A stretch of DNA of 64,000 bases from Virgibacillus_F flavescens (GTDB lineage: Bacteria > Bacillota > Bacilli > Bacillales > Amphibacillaceae): positions 62,001-126,000 of the forward strand of contig NZ_CP192260.1 of the NCBI RefSeq assembly GCF_050574275.1. The letters run 5' to 3'. Under the pieces are notes generated by a model that had not been told where the DNA came from, did no database searches, and worked only from the letters and a program-made list of their open reading frames with translations. The translations under genes and the position numbers were made by a program. Of the stretch, positions 52,083 to 61,086 are shown one piece after another (position 1 is the first letter of the stretch; every line of letters starts with the position of its first letter).

Positions 52083-54011
52083 TTACCAAATTACATTAAC
52101 TGGCATCACTTTTTCAATTGTTTGCTGATGGAGCTCTTTCTCACCGGCTGTCATCCATACATGAATGCTTCCAAAATCTTCGTTCGTACGAATCAAACGA
52201 CCAATTCCCTGCCGCATACGAAGTACCATATATGGCGCGTCCACTTCCTTTTCAGGTTGAGTGGAATGCTTACGTTTCGCCTGGAAGACAGGATCTTTCG
52301 GTGGAAAAGGCAACGATGAAATAATGACGGTTGTTAACGCTTCTCCAGGTACATCCAACCCTTCCCATAAATTATAGGAACACAGCACGGACGATTGATC
52401 CATTTGAAATTCTTTAACTGTCGTACTGATTTCTTGATCACCTTCGTATAACATCTGGAATGGCCACGTTTGATCGTCAGCCCATTTACGGAATAGCTGC
52501 ATTTCTTCTGCAGAGGAGAACAGAACCAATCCTTCACCCTCGTTATCCATTAACTGCTGACTGATGATCTCCCATTTTTCCTTCTGGTTTGATTCAGTAT
52601 GGCCATAAATTTCCATTTTATTTTCATAATCAAACGGGGATTCAACTGAACAAGCATCATACGATGTAATTCCTAAACTGCTTGCCAGGTAAGAGAAGTC
52701 TCCGTTTTGTGATAATGTTGCGGAAGAGAAAACAAACGGCATTTTTTGAGAAAATACTTCTTTTTTTAATACCTCTTCAACCAGTCTTGGCATAATCACC
52801 AATGAACTTGTCGTGTCGTTCTCTTCCAGCCAATAGATTCCCTCGTTATCTTTAAGCAAAATAGATAGTCCATAGGAGAAAAACTCTAAGTATTCTTCAA
52901 TTATTTTTACATGATATTCTTCAATGGTAAATAACTCAGAGTCGAAAACTAACTCCTCTAGTAGTTGATTTACTTTATCGTAAAGACTTTCTGCTATATC
53001 CATTATATTCTCAGAAAGATAAATTTCCAGACGGTTGGACCCTTCTACTGCAGTGGCAGTTTTTCCTAAAAGACCAAACCATTCTTCGTGCAGCACGATA
53101 ATATCTTCAATCAGATACAGTGATTCTTCTCGCACGTCCTGACCCATATAACCTGTTAATACCTTTTGCAGGGACTCAAAGTTAAATCGATAGGTCAGTC
53201 CTTTTTGTGCAGCAAACTCAAGCAAATGCCCTTCGTCAAATACTACGCAGCTCGGTTCAGGCAATAACGGAAGCTGACCTTCACGTTTCCTTGATTCCTT
53301 TGTCCACACATGCTCCATATAAAAGTCATGCGAGCAAATAATCAGATCAGATGCGTGACGATAGTATTCTCTGTTTAACGTTTGACCACTGCGATGGCGC
53401 CATTCACATGTTGAACATTGCTGCAATGGATCCCAGGCAATTTTTTCCCATGTCTCATCTGATACCCACGGATACTCCTTGCGATCACCGTATGGTTCAA
53501 AGGATTTCATCGATGAACTGGAATCAAAGACAAAATCAGGTATCTGATCATGCACTTTTAAAATACTTTCATCCTTCGTCTTGTTTGCCAGTGGATCTAA
53601 TTTTTTAATACAAACATACTGTTCCCGGGACTTAGCTAATCTTACGTCAATCTTTAGTCCAAGAGCTTCCTCCAGCTTTTCAATATCTCCACCCTTTTTC
53701 ACGAGCTGTTCAATTAACGTTTCATCTGCACAGGAAATAATTGCAGGTTTCCCACGATGACGCGCATAACAAATAGCGTACAACAAATAGACAAACGTTT
53801 TTCCTGTACCTACACCTGCTTCAGCAAAAATAGTGTTCTTCTTCTTAAAAGCCTGCTCCAGCTGAAAAGCCATATAGATCTGTTCGTCTCTTAGCTCATA
53901 ACCTTGTTCAGGTAATAAGTCATAAAAAACATCACCTACATAATCCCCTAACCGATCAAAAAAATTCTCCGTCTTCGCAACAGAAAACGGCAACGCATTA
54001 TCTCTACTCAT
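52083..54011 (-). CDS. ypvA: DinG/XPD-type ATP-dependent helicase
   Basis: 642 residues, superfamily 2 Rad3/DinG helicase. Motif I FAEAGVGTGKT, Fe-S cluster-like cysteines (QYVCIKK, QCSTCEWRH, IICSHDFYM), motif II VVFDEGH (DEGH instead of DEAH), FSSATLS, and C-terminal motif VI LRMRQGIGRLIRTNEDFG. Length and order match Bacillus YpvA, a helicase without the exonuclease domain of DinG. Probably acts in DNA repair; monocistronic with terminator. Confidence 0.9.
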   Translation of the reverse strand: MSRDNALPFSVAKTENFFDRLGDYVGDVFYDLLPEQGYELRDEQIYMAFQLEQAFKKKNTIFAEAGVGTGKTFVYLLYAICYARHRGKPAIISCADETLIEQLVKKGGDIEKLEEALGLKIDVRLAKSREQYVCIKKLDPLANKTKDESILKVHDQIPDFVFDSSSSMKSFEPYGDRKEYPWVSDETWEKIAWDPLQQCSTCEWRHRSGQTLNREYYRHASDLIICSHDFYMEHVWTKESRKREGQLPLLPEPSCVVFDEGHLLEFAAQKGLTYRFNFESLQKVLTGYMGQDVREESLYLIEDIIVLHEEWFGLLGKTATAVEGSNRLEIYLSENIMDIAESLYDKVNQLLEELVFDSELFTIEEYHVKIIEEYLEFFSYGLSILLKDNEGIYWLEENDTTSSLVIMPRLVEEVLKKEVFSQKMPFVFSSATLSQNGDFSYLASSLGITSYDACSVESPFDYENKMEIYGHTESNQKEKWEIISQQLMDNEGEGLVLFSSAEEMQLFRKWADDQTWPFQMLYEGDQEISTTVKEFQMDQSSVLCSYNLWEGLDVPGEALTTVIISSLPFPPKDPVFQAKRKHSTQPEKEVDAPYMVLRMRQGIGRLIRTNEDFGSIHVWMTAGEKELHQQTIEKVMPVNVIW

Positions 54012-54075
54012 ACTAAACCCCTAACTTACGACTTACGGTACCAGGTACCACCCGAATTTTGTCGAATAATAGTTA

Positions 54076-54966
54076 TTACTTTGATTTCTGAATAAATGGC
54101 TTTGGTACTTCTGCTTCAAAGCGTTCAATCTTCCCGGTTCTTGGGTGTTCAAACGCTAATACATTCGCATGAAGTCCTAGCCTGCCTATAACATTCGTAC
54201 CTGATCCATATTTTTTATCCCCAACAACCGGATGGCCCATGTCATTCATATGCACACGGATCTGGTTTTTCCTTCCAGTCTCAAGGTTAACCTTCAACAA
54301 TGAATAGCTTTTGTTTGATTGCACCGTTTTGTAGTGCGTTACAGCACGTTCACCGTCCCCATCCTTTTGGCTGGAGTAAACTACATATGTTTTACTTTCT
54401 TTTAACCACGACGTAATTGTACCAGCAGACTTTTTAACAGCGCCTTCCACAAGCGCCATATACGTACGCTCCTTTACAATCGTCTTCCAGTTATTCTGAA
54501 GCTTTTGCTTAACCTTTTCATTCTTAGCAAAAACCATCACCCCCGAAGTATCACGGTCCAGACGATGGACGATAAAAATTCGGTTCTTCGAATGTTCGAT
54601 TCGCACATAGTCCATCAATTGGCTGATGGCAGTAAGATCTTTTTCTCTTTCGTTTGCAATGGACAGCAATCCAGCTTCCTTATTAATCACAATGATATCT
54701 TTATCCTCATGAATAATAGAAAAACCAGTCATTTTATTAACCTTTTTAGCGACCTTATTCTTTTGAATCGTAACGATCTGCCCAGTTTCAAGCTGATAAT
54801 TATGTTTGGTTATCGCATTGTCCTCAATCGATACTTGTCCTCTCGTAAGTATCGACTTCACCGAATTACGGCTTCGGCTTTCCATAACACTCAATAGAAA
54901 TGGTAATAATTCCATTGGTTCTTTTACAGTATAGGTTTCGTGGTTCGAACTCTTATCCGTTTTCAT
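54076..54966 (-). CDS. RluA-family rRNA/tRNA pseudouridine synthase
   Basis: 296 residues. N-terminal S4 RNA-binding region (SRNSVKSILTRGQVSIED), then the catalytic HRLDRDTSGVMVFAKN (Asp of HRLDxxTSG), KERTYMALVEG, GRKNQIRVHM and GLHANVLAFEHP. It isomerises specific uridines in rRNA; the target is not predictable. The AAAACT leader has no unusual feature. It may share a transcript with the next gene upstream (54978). Confidence 0.92.
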   Translation of the reverse strand: MKTDKSSNHETYTVKEPMELLPFLLSVMESRSRNSVKSILTRGQVSIEDNAITKHNYQLETGQIVTIQKNKVAKKVNKMTGFSIIHEDKDIIVINKEAGLLSIANEREKDLTAISQLMDYVRIEHSKNRIFIVHRLDRDTSGVMVFAKNEKVKQKLQNNWKTIVKERTYMALVEGAVKKSAGTITSWLKESKTYVVYSSQKDGDGERAVTHYKTVQSNKSYSLLKVNLETGRKNQIRVHMNDMGHPVVGDKKYGSGTNVIGRLGLHANVLAFEHPRTGKIERFEAEVPKPFIQKSK

Positions 54967-54977
54967 TTAAAACTCCC

Positions 54978-55208
54978 CTAATCCTCGTCCTTAACATCGA
55001 TGTCTGCTGGTATCGGCTCACTTAAATAGTCCTGCATCATTTGCTTATACTTTTCAACTTGTTCAAAGTGAGTGGAAAATTGAGACTGATTTACCAGAAA
55101 CTGATCTCCGTCATGTATAGCACGAATCTTATTATGCTGAATCAGCGCGAAGATCCTTGATTCCGGAATGGATAAATGTTCAGCTGTCTCTTTTATCGTT
55201 AAATACAT
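54978..55208 (-). CDS. Excisionase-type winged-helix DNA-binding protein
   Basis: 76 residues. MYLTIKETAEHLSIPESRIFALIQHNKIRAIHDGDQFLVNQSQF is the MerR-like/excisionase fold (HTH_17 pattern, TxxEAAxxL). A charged C-terminal tail follows. Small single-domain members serve as regulators or as excisionases; with no integrase nearby, a regulator is more likely. It lies 11 bases upstream of the pseudouridine synthase gene. Confidence 0.8.
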   Translation of the reverse strand: MYLTIKETAEHLSIPESRIFALIQHNKIRAIHDGDQFLVNQSQFSTHFEQVEKYKQMMQDYLSEPIPADIDVKDED

Positions 55209-55226
55209 ATAACTACCTCACTTTAA

Positions 55227-55793
55227 CTACTCTATCCTTATTTTAGCATACATACACGTATCCCGAAGACCATTACCATCTACAGCAAGATCTTCGTTCC
55301 GAATGATACCTTCTAGCTCGTAACCCAATCGTTCAGGGATTGCCCGACTTTTCGTGTTCCGAGTATCACACTGCAACTGCACACGGTTAGCCTTAAGCTC
55401 ATTAAATGTAAAGGCAGTAAGACCAGCTACAGCTTCGGTCATATACCCTTTTCCGCTCAGGCGCGTATCGCACCAATAACCAATTTCAAACTTCCGCACA
55501 TCCCAATCAATATTATGTAAGCCTGATGAACCCACAAATTGATTCGTCTCCTTTAGAAAAATCAGCATTCTCAGCTTGTCTCTTTTTAAAAAACTAATGC
55601 GCGATTCACGGGTATTAATTTCGGTTTCCTCTTCTGTTTGTTCATTCTGAGCAAATCCCATCCATGGCTTAAGTTCATTAATAGAAGCCTTTATTGCTTC
55701 ATGAACAGCTTTTCCATCACCAGGCATAGGCATTCTTAACAGCAGCCTCTCTGTTTCAAATTCATATGGAAAATCAATTAAAATCGGGTTCAT
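55227..55793 (-). CDS. GNAT acetyltransferase (RimJ/RimL-like)
   Basis: 188 residues with the RimL pattern: ETERLLLRMPMPGDG, FVGSSGLHNIDWDVRKFEIGYW, RLSGKGYMTEAVAGLTAFTF, and LQCDTRNTKSRAIPERLGYELEGI. It is YjcK/YdaF-like and acetylates an amino group of a protein or small molecule. The substrate is unknown. Confidence 0.88.
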   Translation of the reverse strand: MNPILIDFPYEFETERLLLRMPMPGDGKAVHEAIKASINELKPWMGFAQNEQTEEETEINTRESRISFLKRDKLRMLIFLKETNQFVGSSGLHNIDWDVRKFEIGYWCDTRLSGKGYMTEAVAGLTAFTFNELKANRVQLQCDTRNTKSRAIPERLGYELEGIIRNEDLAVDGNGLRDTCMYAKIRIE

Positions 55794-55895
55794 ACACGTC
55801 AGTCCTTTTCTTAAGTTCTAAAAAACATATACGATTGTGTGGGAAAAAGCAATACTTTTTGGTTGAGTGTGGCGTGAGGGGGCATTTCCTGGCGA

Positions 55896-56035
55896 GTATC
55901 AATCGCTTACCCGTGATATCAGGATTTTCTGGGTTTTATCAGGATATCTCGGTGGATATCAGGAAATCTGATCGTTTATCAGGAAATTTTGAGATTTATC
56001 AGGGTTTTCGCCACATTTATCAGGAAACCACTCTT
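55896..56035 (+). repeat. Tandem array of degenerate 20-bp units with WTATCAGG core
   Basis: Units at 55896, 55916, 55936, 55956, 55976, 55996 and about 56016, spaced 20 bp, each starting (A/T)TATCAGGAWWTT or close to it. The array lies in the gap upstream of the acetyltransferase gene and near the terminator of the DUF2785 gene. It is a different unit but the same layout as the 21-bp arrays. Confidence 0.85.
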
Positions 56036-56064
56036 CGCACTCCCTTCAAACACAAACACAAATT

Positions 56065-56094
56065 AAAAAAGTGCCACTTTTTTAAGGGCACTTT
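56065..56094 (-). terminator. Terminator of the DUF2785 gene
   Basis: AAAGTGCC arm (56068-56075) pairs with GGCACTTT (56087-56094), ending in a T-run for leftward transcripts, 21 bases after the gene's stop. Confidence 0.8.
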
Positions 56095-56114
56095 CGATTA
56101 TAATATAAGAACTA

Positions 56115-56960
56115 TTATAGTTGGTAGAAAGGTTGATTGAATTCCATGAGCGCCTGTTTGATAGACTTTCTAACGTTAATATTTTGTTCTTTAGCAAGTA
56201 AGTGAAAGTATAAGCTGCTTAAAAAATGTTTTACATTTGCTCGATAAACGAAATAAGAACGGTCACCCGCAGTAGAATTCTCTTTGACCTCTAAACCAAG
56301 TGAAACAATTTCCTCACAGATAATTTTTTCACTCAATCCTTTTTGCAGCAAGGACACAACAGGGATTGCCAGACGTTCATCTTCATCAAAGGTAAAGCAT
56401 TCAATGCTGATTGTTATTTTGTTCAAGATCGCACTATAAATTTCCTCCAGTTTTTCAGGAAGTAATTTTGGTTGTTTCACCAGCTCATCCAAAGCATCAG
56501 CTACGTGTGCAATACTATGCGCCCATCCTCTTCCAGGAACAAGTCCTCTCGTGTCCTGTTCGGCATCAAGGTATTTTAAGAGTGATTGACATACTTTTTC
56601 TATATCAGCTGAAGATAGAAAGTTTTTTTGTAGATTCACATGTAAAATAACTGCGATTATCAGCAAGGAAAAAGAGCGCGTGAACACAGAGTCGTCACCG
56701 GTTTTTCCAATTTCATAAAACAAATGTTCATAGTCAAGACACTGGTTTAATAGATTTTCAAGCTCTTTATCTGCATATAAACCCTGAAGTATCATTTGGG
56801 AAAAAGAACTATAAATCAACTCATCACGCAGTACAGAATCCAGATTTCCTATTTCCCGCATCATTGATTGGGTAAGTTCCGATAAATCAATTGTATCATC
56901 CAATTTATATTCATTATCTTTGTACGCCATCAGTGTGTCTTTTAATTCTAGTGTTTTCAT
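56115..56960 (-). CDS. DUF2785 family protein
   Basis: 281 residues, alpha-helical. It has the family signature GLVPGRGWAHSIAHVADALDELV near residue 140, and the two flanking helical halves. Function unknown in the family. Its start overlaps the stop of the alpha/beta hydrolase gene by four bases, so it is co-transcribed with that hydrolase and the NUDIX gene. Confidence 0.85.
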   Translation of the reverse strand: MKTLELKDTLMAYKDNEYKLDDTIDLSELTQSMMREIGNLDSVLRDELIYSSFSQMILQGLYADKELENLLNQCLDYEHLFYEIGKTGDDSVFTRSFSLLIIAVILHVNLQKNFLSSADIEKVCQSLLKYLDAEQDTRGLVPGRGWAHSIAHVADALDELVKQPKLLPEKLEEIYSAILNKITISIECFTFDEDERLAIPVVSLLQKGLSEKIICEEIVSLGLEVKENSTAGDRSYFVYRANVKHFLSSLYFHLLAKEQNINVRKSIKQALMEFNQPFYQL

Positions 56961-57808
56961 GCTTGCACCTCTTCCATAAAGTTTTCAATCTGACGCTTAA
57001 ATAAATCCTTTTCTTCTAAAAATGGATAATGGTTACTTGCATGAAAAATTAATAGCTTTGAACGAGGAATTAACTCATTCATTTCCAGCGAATACTCGAG
57101 GGGACATTGCACATCATGCTCCCCACAAACAAGTAATGTCTGTGCAGTAATCAGTTTCAATTTCCTTGTAAGATCATATAACTGGAGCTCCCGGTTAAAG
57201 AAATTCATTCTAGCAGCTGACATTTTCTTGTGTATTTGTCGATCGAATAATTCCTCATATCGATCTGGCTGATACAGGGATAGCTTTGTTCGCTCTATCG
57301 AAATTCTTTTTCGCTCAACTTCCGATAAATCTGGAAGTTTCAGCATCTCAATCAATTCCTGCATTCTATTAAACTTCGGATGTTCAGGGTTATAAATGCA
57401 ATCCGTTGAAAAAGTGGAATATTCTCTAGCTGCTGCGCCAACAATTATTAATGAACGTAAGCTTTCCGAAAAATGAATTCCATATAATACACCAAGCATA
57501 CCACCAGTAGAATGCCCAGCAAAGTCCCACCTTTGAAACTCTAGTGCTTCACGGATTGCTTCTAGATCAAAAATAGTTTCCAGCATACTCAGTTGATACG
57601 GTTCATGTGCCTTCTCAGAACCGCCTGATTCTCTGAGGTTAACCAAATATACTTTGTTCTGGTGAGTGAATGAGTCAGCAAAATAATCCCCTGACCCATT
57701 GAATTCTGAGTAGTAGTGCGTTACACATAACGGATTCCCTTCACCTTTTGAAAAAACTTCAAATGTACCACGTGCTGTAACAATCCGTTCTTTGTTCCAA
57801 GTACTCAT
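56957..57808 (-). CDS. Alpha/beta-hydrolase family protein
   Basis: 283 residues. Nucleophile elbow FAGHSTGGMLGVLYG (Ser in GHSTG), oxyanion region THYYSEFNGSG, acid-loop VCGEHDVQCPLEYS and catalytic His in HASNHYPFLEE. It resembles prolyl-iminopeptidase or haloperoxidase-type hydrolases. It is one base after the NUDIX gene and overlaps the DUF2785 gene. Substrate unknown. Confidence 0.9.
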   Translation of the reverse strand: MSTWNKERIVTARGTFEVFSKGEGNPLCVTHYYSEFNGSGDYFADSFTHQNKVYLVNLRESGGSEKAHEPYQLSMLETIFDLEAIREALEFQRWDFAGHSTGGMLGVLYGIHFSESLRSLIIVGAAAREYSTFSTDCIYNPEHPKFNRMQELIEMLKLPDLSEVERKRISIERTKLSLYQPDRYEELFDRQIHKKMSAARMNFFNRELQLYDLTRKLKLITAQTLLVCGEHDVQCPLEYSLEMNELIPRSKLLIFHASNHYPFLEEKDLFKRQIENFMEEVQA

Positions 57809-58318
57809 TTATCGATCACCTTTAATTTGCCAATTTTGATATTTAACCAGGTTTAACCCTAGTTCCTTCGTTTTTATCCATTCAACTGCCTTCAATACCA
57901 ATGGAGAGGAATTTTCAACAGATAGTTCTTCAGGCGATACCCATACCGCTCCATCTGAATCTTGCCCTTCAAACTGAGCTGGTTTAGAGAGTTCTCCGCC
58001 AATTTTATTAACCGAGTAAAAAATGGCAATGTGATGGACATGCGTAAAGTTTTTCCAGTCCCAAGGCAGCATAAAGTCAACCGTGCCGATGTTACGGAGG
58101 ATTTCAATCGTCAATCCGGTTTCTTCCGTAAATTCTCTTTGCATCGCATCTGTTAAACTTTCTCCTTCTTCCAAACTACCACCAGGAAGATCAAAACGAT
58201 TAATGTATGGTCCGCCATTTTTATTAATCACCAGAAGTTTGTCGTTTTCCAGGTATATACCATAGACACCTAATGGACGGTGAAACTTCTTTTCCTGCTG
58301 CATGTTTACAACCACCAT
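57809..58318 (-). CDS. NUDIX hydrolase
   Basis: 169 residues (154 or so if ATG 58303 is used, which has GGTGG seven bases upstream). The NUDIX box is GGSLEEGESLTDAMQREFTEETGL with the GX5EX7REUXEEXGU pattern. It cleaves nucleoside-diphosphate-linked compounds. Substrate not predictable; it ends the first of several operons of this kind in the 54-64 kb region. Confidence 0.9.
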   Translation of the reverse strand: MVVVNMQQEKKFHRPLGVYGIYLENDKLLVINKNGGPYINRFDLPGGSLEEGESLTDAMQREFTEETGLTIEILRNIGTVDFMLPWDWKNFTHVHHIAIFYSVNKIGGELSKPAQFEGQDSDGAVWVSPEELSVENSSPLVLKAVEWIKTKELGLNLVKYQNWQIKGDR

Positions 58319-58418
58319 TTCTCCTGAGGAATTAATACTGTTTCAACATCAAACTCATTCTGAGGCACTGAATCCTGGGTCTTTCCCATATGATTCGACA
58401 GCCAGTTCCTTGTTTAAT

Positions 58419-58985
58419 TTATTTACTAACTCTTTTAGTAGCACCATATTCTTGACTCCCTCGTATATCTAATTCCAGAAGTATCATTTCAACAACTTCA
58501 GGTATTCCAGCCTCGTCCGTAACGATGAACTTTTCGAACAAGTCATCCTGATAAGAACGGATACATTTATCTGTTTGCTCAAAACACCAGTTACCTTCTT
58601 CCTCGCCACGCTCGATAAGCCTTTTGTGGATTGTTTCTCGTTTTGCTGCTAAGCAAAAATGAAAGGTTTCATCCAATTCATTGAAGCCTTCGTATATGTA
58701 TGTAAAATAGCTTTTATTATGAATCGTCATTGGAATAATTAAATTTACGTTGTATGTGGAAATCAACTGTTTTGCAAATTCTACCGTCATTGTTCTCCAG
58801 AGCTTAATATCCTGAAAATCTTCTGTATCTTCTTCTTTACTCATTATATCTTTTTGAATTACATGACGCAGCATGAATCCAACCTCTTCCGGGTCATATA
58901 TCATGCTATTATCAATTGTTTGTTGTAACGCTTTTGCCACACTTGTCTTTCCAACGCCAAAAGCTCCGTTGATCATAATAATCAT
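58419..58985 (-). CDS. P-loop kinase-like protein (TmrB-like)
   Basis: 188 residues. P-loop MINGAFGVGKTSVAKAL at the N-terminus. It resembles TmrB/AAA_33 proteins (MIYDPEEVGFMLRHV, LIIPMTIHNKSYFTYI, ERGEEEGNWCFEQTDKC). TmrB gives tunicamycin resistance in Bacillus subtilis. The last residues, CATKRVSK, are followed in the +1 frame by about 25 further codons, so the C-terminus might be frameshifted. Confidence 0.8.
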   Translation of the reverse strand: MIIMINGAFGVGKTSVAKALQQTIDNSMIYDPEEVGFMLRHVIQKDIMSKEEDTEDFQDIKLWRTMTVEFAKQLISTYNVNLIIPMTIHNKSYFTYIYEGFNELDETFHFCLAAKRETIHKRLIERGEEEGNWCFEQTDKCIRSYQDDLFEKFIVTDEAGIPEVVEMILLELDIRGSQEYGATKRVSK

Positions 58986-59008
58986 GGACTCACCTTTTCT
59001 GAAGTAAA

Positions 59009-59446
59009 TTACAGACTAATTTTTAAGACGACTTCTTCCCACATGATTTCACCCGTTTTTTCAAAACCCAAATTTTTCGTACAATCCGATTGCATGAACA
59101 TTTTCGGGTTCTGCACTCGTATAAAAATCTATGTTTCCGTATTCGGATTTAATAATATCTAGCAAAATTTCATTGCAGTTTTCCCATAGCCCATATTTTG
59201 ATATTTCGTATCTATCATAAGTCTGCACACTTCCATGCGTCCCGTTTCTTCGTCCGTGCCATACATTAAAAATCCGACCAAAACATCTCCTTCGTAAATA
59301 GCAAGTGGGGTTAGCCCTTCACAAAAAGTAGATTGAAGCAACGAGTACCAGTTTTCTGCAACAAATTCCTTTTGATTTTCATTTACTTGTAATCGGATGC
59401 AGTCTTCCCAGTTATTTTCATCTATATTTTTTAATTTCAAATTCAT
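59009..59446 (-). pseudogene. Spermine/spermidine-type GNAT acetyltransferase, two frameshifts
   Basis: The intact frame encodes only 95 residues (MNLKLKNIDENNWEDCIRLQV, FVGFLMYG-type strands, CRLMIDTKYQNMGYGKTAMK) and stops at 59159. Adding one A after ATGAAA restores ILLDIIKSEYGNIDFYTSAEPENVHAIGLYEKFGF. A second shift (one extra T in GGGTTTTGA) restores EKTGEIMWEEVVLKISL to the stop at 59009. The full product of about 145 residues matches BltD/PaiA-type polyamine acetyltransferases. Real pseudogene or two homopolymer sequencing errors. Confidence 0.75.
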
Positions 59447-59495
59447 TTATTCCCTTCCAAATATCAGCTTTTATCAAAGCATAATCCTAGAATTT

Positions 59496-59711
59496 TCATT
59501 TTAATCTAGCAACTAAAACCCAATAAAATATAACTCCTAGTATAATACCGAAAAAGCCTTCAGGAAGGGTTAACATATAGAGTATAATAAAACTTATAAA
59601 TAAAGTTACTAATAATCCTGCAACATAGCTTTTCCATATCTTATAAACAAGGTAACCTAAACTACCACTAAGAATTAATATAAAAATATTGATAAATATA
59701 ATCATTAACAA
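59496..59711 (-). CDS. Small hydrophobic membrane protein
   Basis: 71 residues, almost wholly hydrophobic: three predicted helices (about 3-25, 29-48 and 50-68) with the motif YKIWKSYVAG between. The TTG start at 59711 has AGAGG eight bases upstream; ATG 59705 is an alternative. Family not recognised. Confidence 0.6.
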   Translation of the reverse strand: MLMIIFINIFILILSGSLGYLVYKIWKSYVAGLLVTLFISFIILYMLTLPEGFFGIILGVIFYWVLVARLK

Positions 59712-59887
59712 AAAAAACCTCTTTTCATTAAGACTTTTCTTGTTTTACATTAAACATTTGTTAAGTGAATTTTTTATCTTTTAGCTAACACTGCTCTTAT
59801 AAAATATAATCTTTTTCACCCGAGTTATACAAGGGTTAGGGTTAGGGTCAGTTTGGGGACTGTATGATTGCAGCACTTAAAGATCGT

Positions 59888-60589
59888 TCAGAACCCCCCC
59901 TCAAATAACCTACCACCATATGGCGCAAGGACCCCCTGAACTAACTCAATAACCTTTTCTTTCTCGTCAGTCCTATAAAATGAATCAAATGCATTAACAA
60001 ACTCCTCGGCGAAATTTGCGTCGTATTGTTTTAATGCTCGAACAATCCATTTGGATGCGCCAATCCAATGACCATTCACCCTTAAAATAAATTCGTGCAG
60101 CAGTTCAGCTAATGAATTAGCGATGAAAATTTGTTCGCTTCTGTCAGTTGAACCGATAAAGTCATCAAGGGCATCAGTGATAAAATATCTCTTTTGTCTA
60201 ATCACTTCTTCCGTCCAAACTTCCGGTCCCATGTCTAGAATATCTTTTGCTTCTTGTTTGATTGAAGTCACGATCCCACAATCTCTTAAAATAGTTCCTT
60301 CCACTACCATACGTTGAAGCGATGGTCTTGCACGTTTAAAATCTGCTTCAAAAAAACGCTTGTATGATGTTAAATTATGGACAAACACTTCAATCGGCCA
60401 CCCTGAATCAAACACTGACTCCCGATATGCAGATGGAACAGCAACATCAAATATAACGATATCAAGATCGGAAGTACTGGTTGCTTCTCCTCTTACTACG
60501 CTGCCAGCCAATATTGCACCTTGAGCCTTTGGATAGTTCTTGTTAACAAATTGCTTTGCTGTTTCTGTGGGCGATTTTTTTCCATCCAT
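59888..60589 (-). CDS. Nucleotidyltransferase-domain protein
   Basis: 233 residues. Polymerase beta-like motif AILAGSVVRGEATSTSDLDIVIFD (GSxxRG...SDxD) near the N-terminus, and a helical C-terminal half (FILRVNGHWIGASKWIVRAL). It resembles aminoglycoside/lincosamide-type or MNT nucleotidyltransferases. It is eight bases after a TPR gene and is probably in the same operon. Substrate unknown. Confidence 0.85.
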   Translation of the reverse strand: MDGKKSPTETAKQFVNKNYPKAQGAILAGSVVRGEATSTSDLDIVIFDVAVPSAYRESVFDSGWPIEVFVHNLTSYKRFFEADFKRARPSLQRMVVEGTILRDCGIVTSIKQEAKDILDMGPEVWTEEVIRQKRYFITDALDDFIGSTDRSEQIFIANSLAELLHEFILRVNGHWIGASKWIVRALKQYDANFAEEFVNAFDSFYRTDEKEKVIELVQGVLAPYGGRLFEGGF

Positions 60590-60597
60590 AGCAGCAG

Positions 60598-61074
60598 CTA
60601 CTCCTCAAGACTTCCAGCATAGTAATGCAAAGCTCTACTATACTTTTGAAGATCTTTATCATTGGTAGTTTTCAATAGAGTAACCAGCGCTGTTTCGAGT
60701 GCTTTGCTATGGTCACCCATGCTGTGTAATGTTAGTGATTTGAAAGCTTTTAATGGTTCATAATGCGGAAATTTTTCTTCACCATTCGTGAGCACTTCCA
60801 ATGACTTCTCGTATTCACCTATCACTTTATATGTACTTCCCAGACAAACATATGCATCTTTTAACAGTTCATCTGGAAGACCAATTTCTATCGCTTTTTC
60901 GTAATAGTCTACCGCTTCCTCTTCTAACCCCATGCCATCGTGGGTCTGAGCGCAATGAAAATTCAGTTCGGCATTTCCTCTGTTCTGTCGTACCAATTCA
61001 ATAAAAATCTGCCTTGCTTGCTCTTCTTCTCCGTTGTCTCTTAGCTTTATAGTTTGGTCTATTTGGCTCTTCAT
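60598..61074 (-). CDS. Tetratricopeptide-repeat protein
   Basis: 158 residues from ATG 61074 (AAGGAGG seven bases upstream). About three TPR helical pairs (NAELNFHCAQTHDGMGLEEEAVDYYEKAIE, KDAYVCLGSTYKVIGEYEKSLEVL, LKAFKSLTLHSMGDHSKALE as landmarks). No catalytic domain. Stand-alone TPR proteins mediate protein contacts; partner unknown, perhaps the nucleotidyltransferase encoded next. Confidence 0.85.
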   Translation of the reverse strand: MKSQIDQTIKLRDNGEEEQARQIFIELVRQNRGNAELNFHCAQTHDGMGLEEEAVDYYEKAIEIGLPDELLKDAYVCLGSTYKVIGEYEKSLEVLTNGEEKFPHYEPLKAFKSLTLHSMGDHSKALETALVTLLKTTNDKDLQKYSRALHYYAGSLEE

Positions 61075-61086
61075 CACGCAGCCTCC

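Noticed and set aside
54035..54066. GGTACCAGGTACC palindrome with CCCGAATTTTGTCGAA between ypvA and the pseudouridine synthase gene
   Set aside because: Looks like a short dispersed Bacillaceae word; only one copy in this window, so not annotated.
59838..59855. Telomere-like GGGTTAGGGTTAGGGT
   Set aside because: Only two and a half units, intergenic in a bacterial chromosome, no recurrent array; likely chance.
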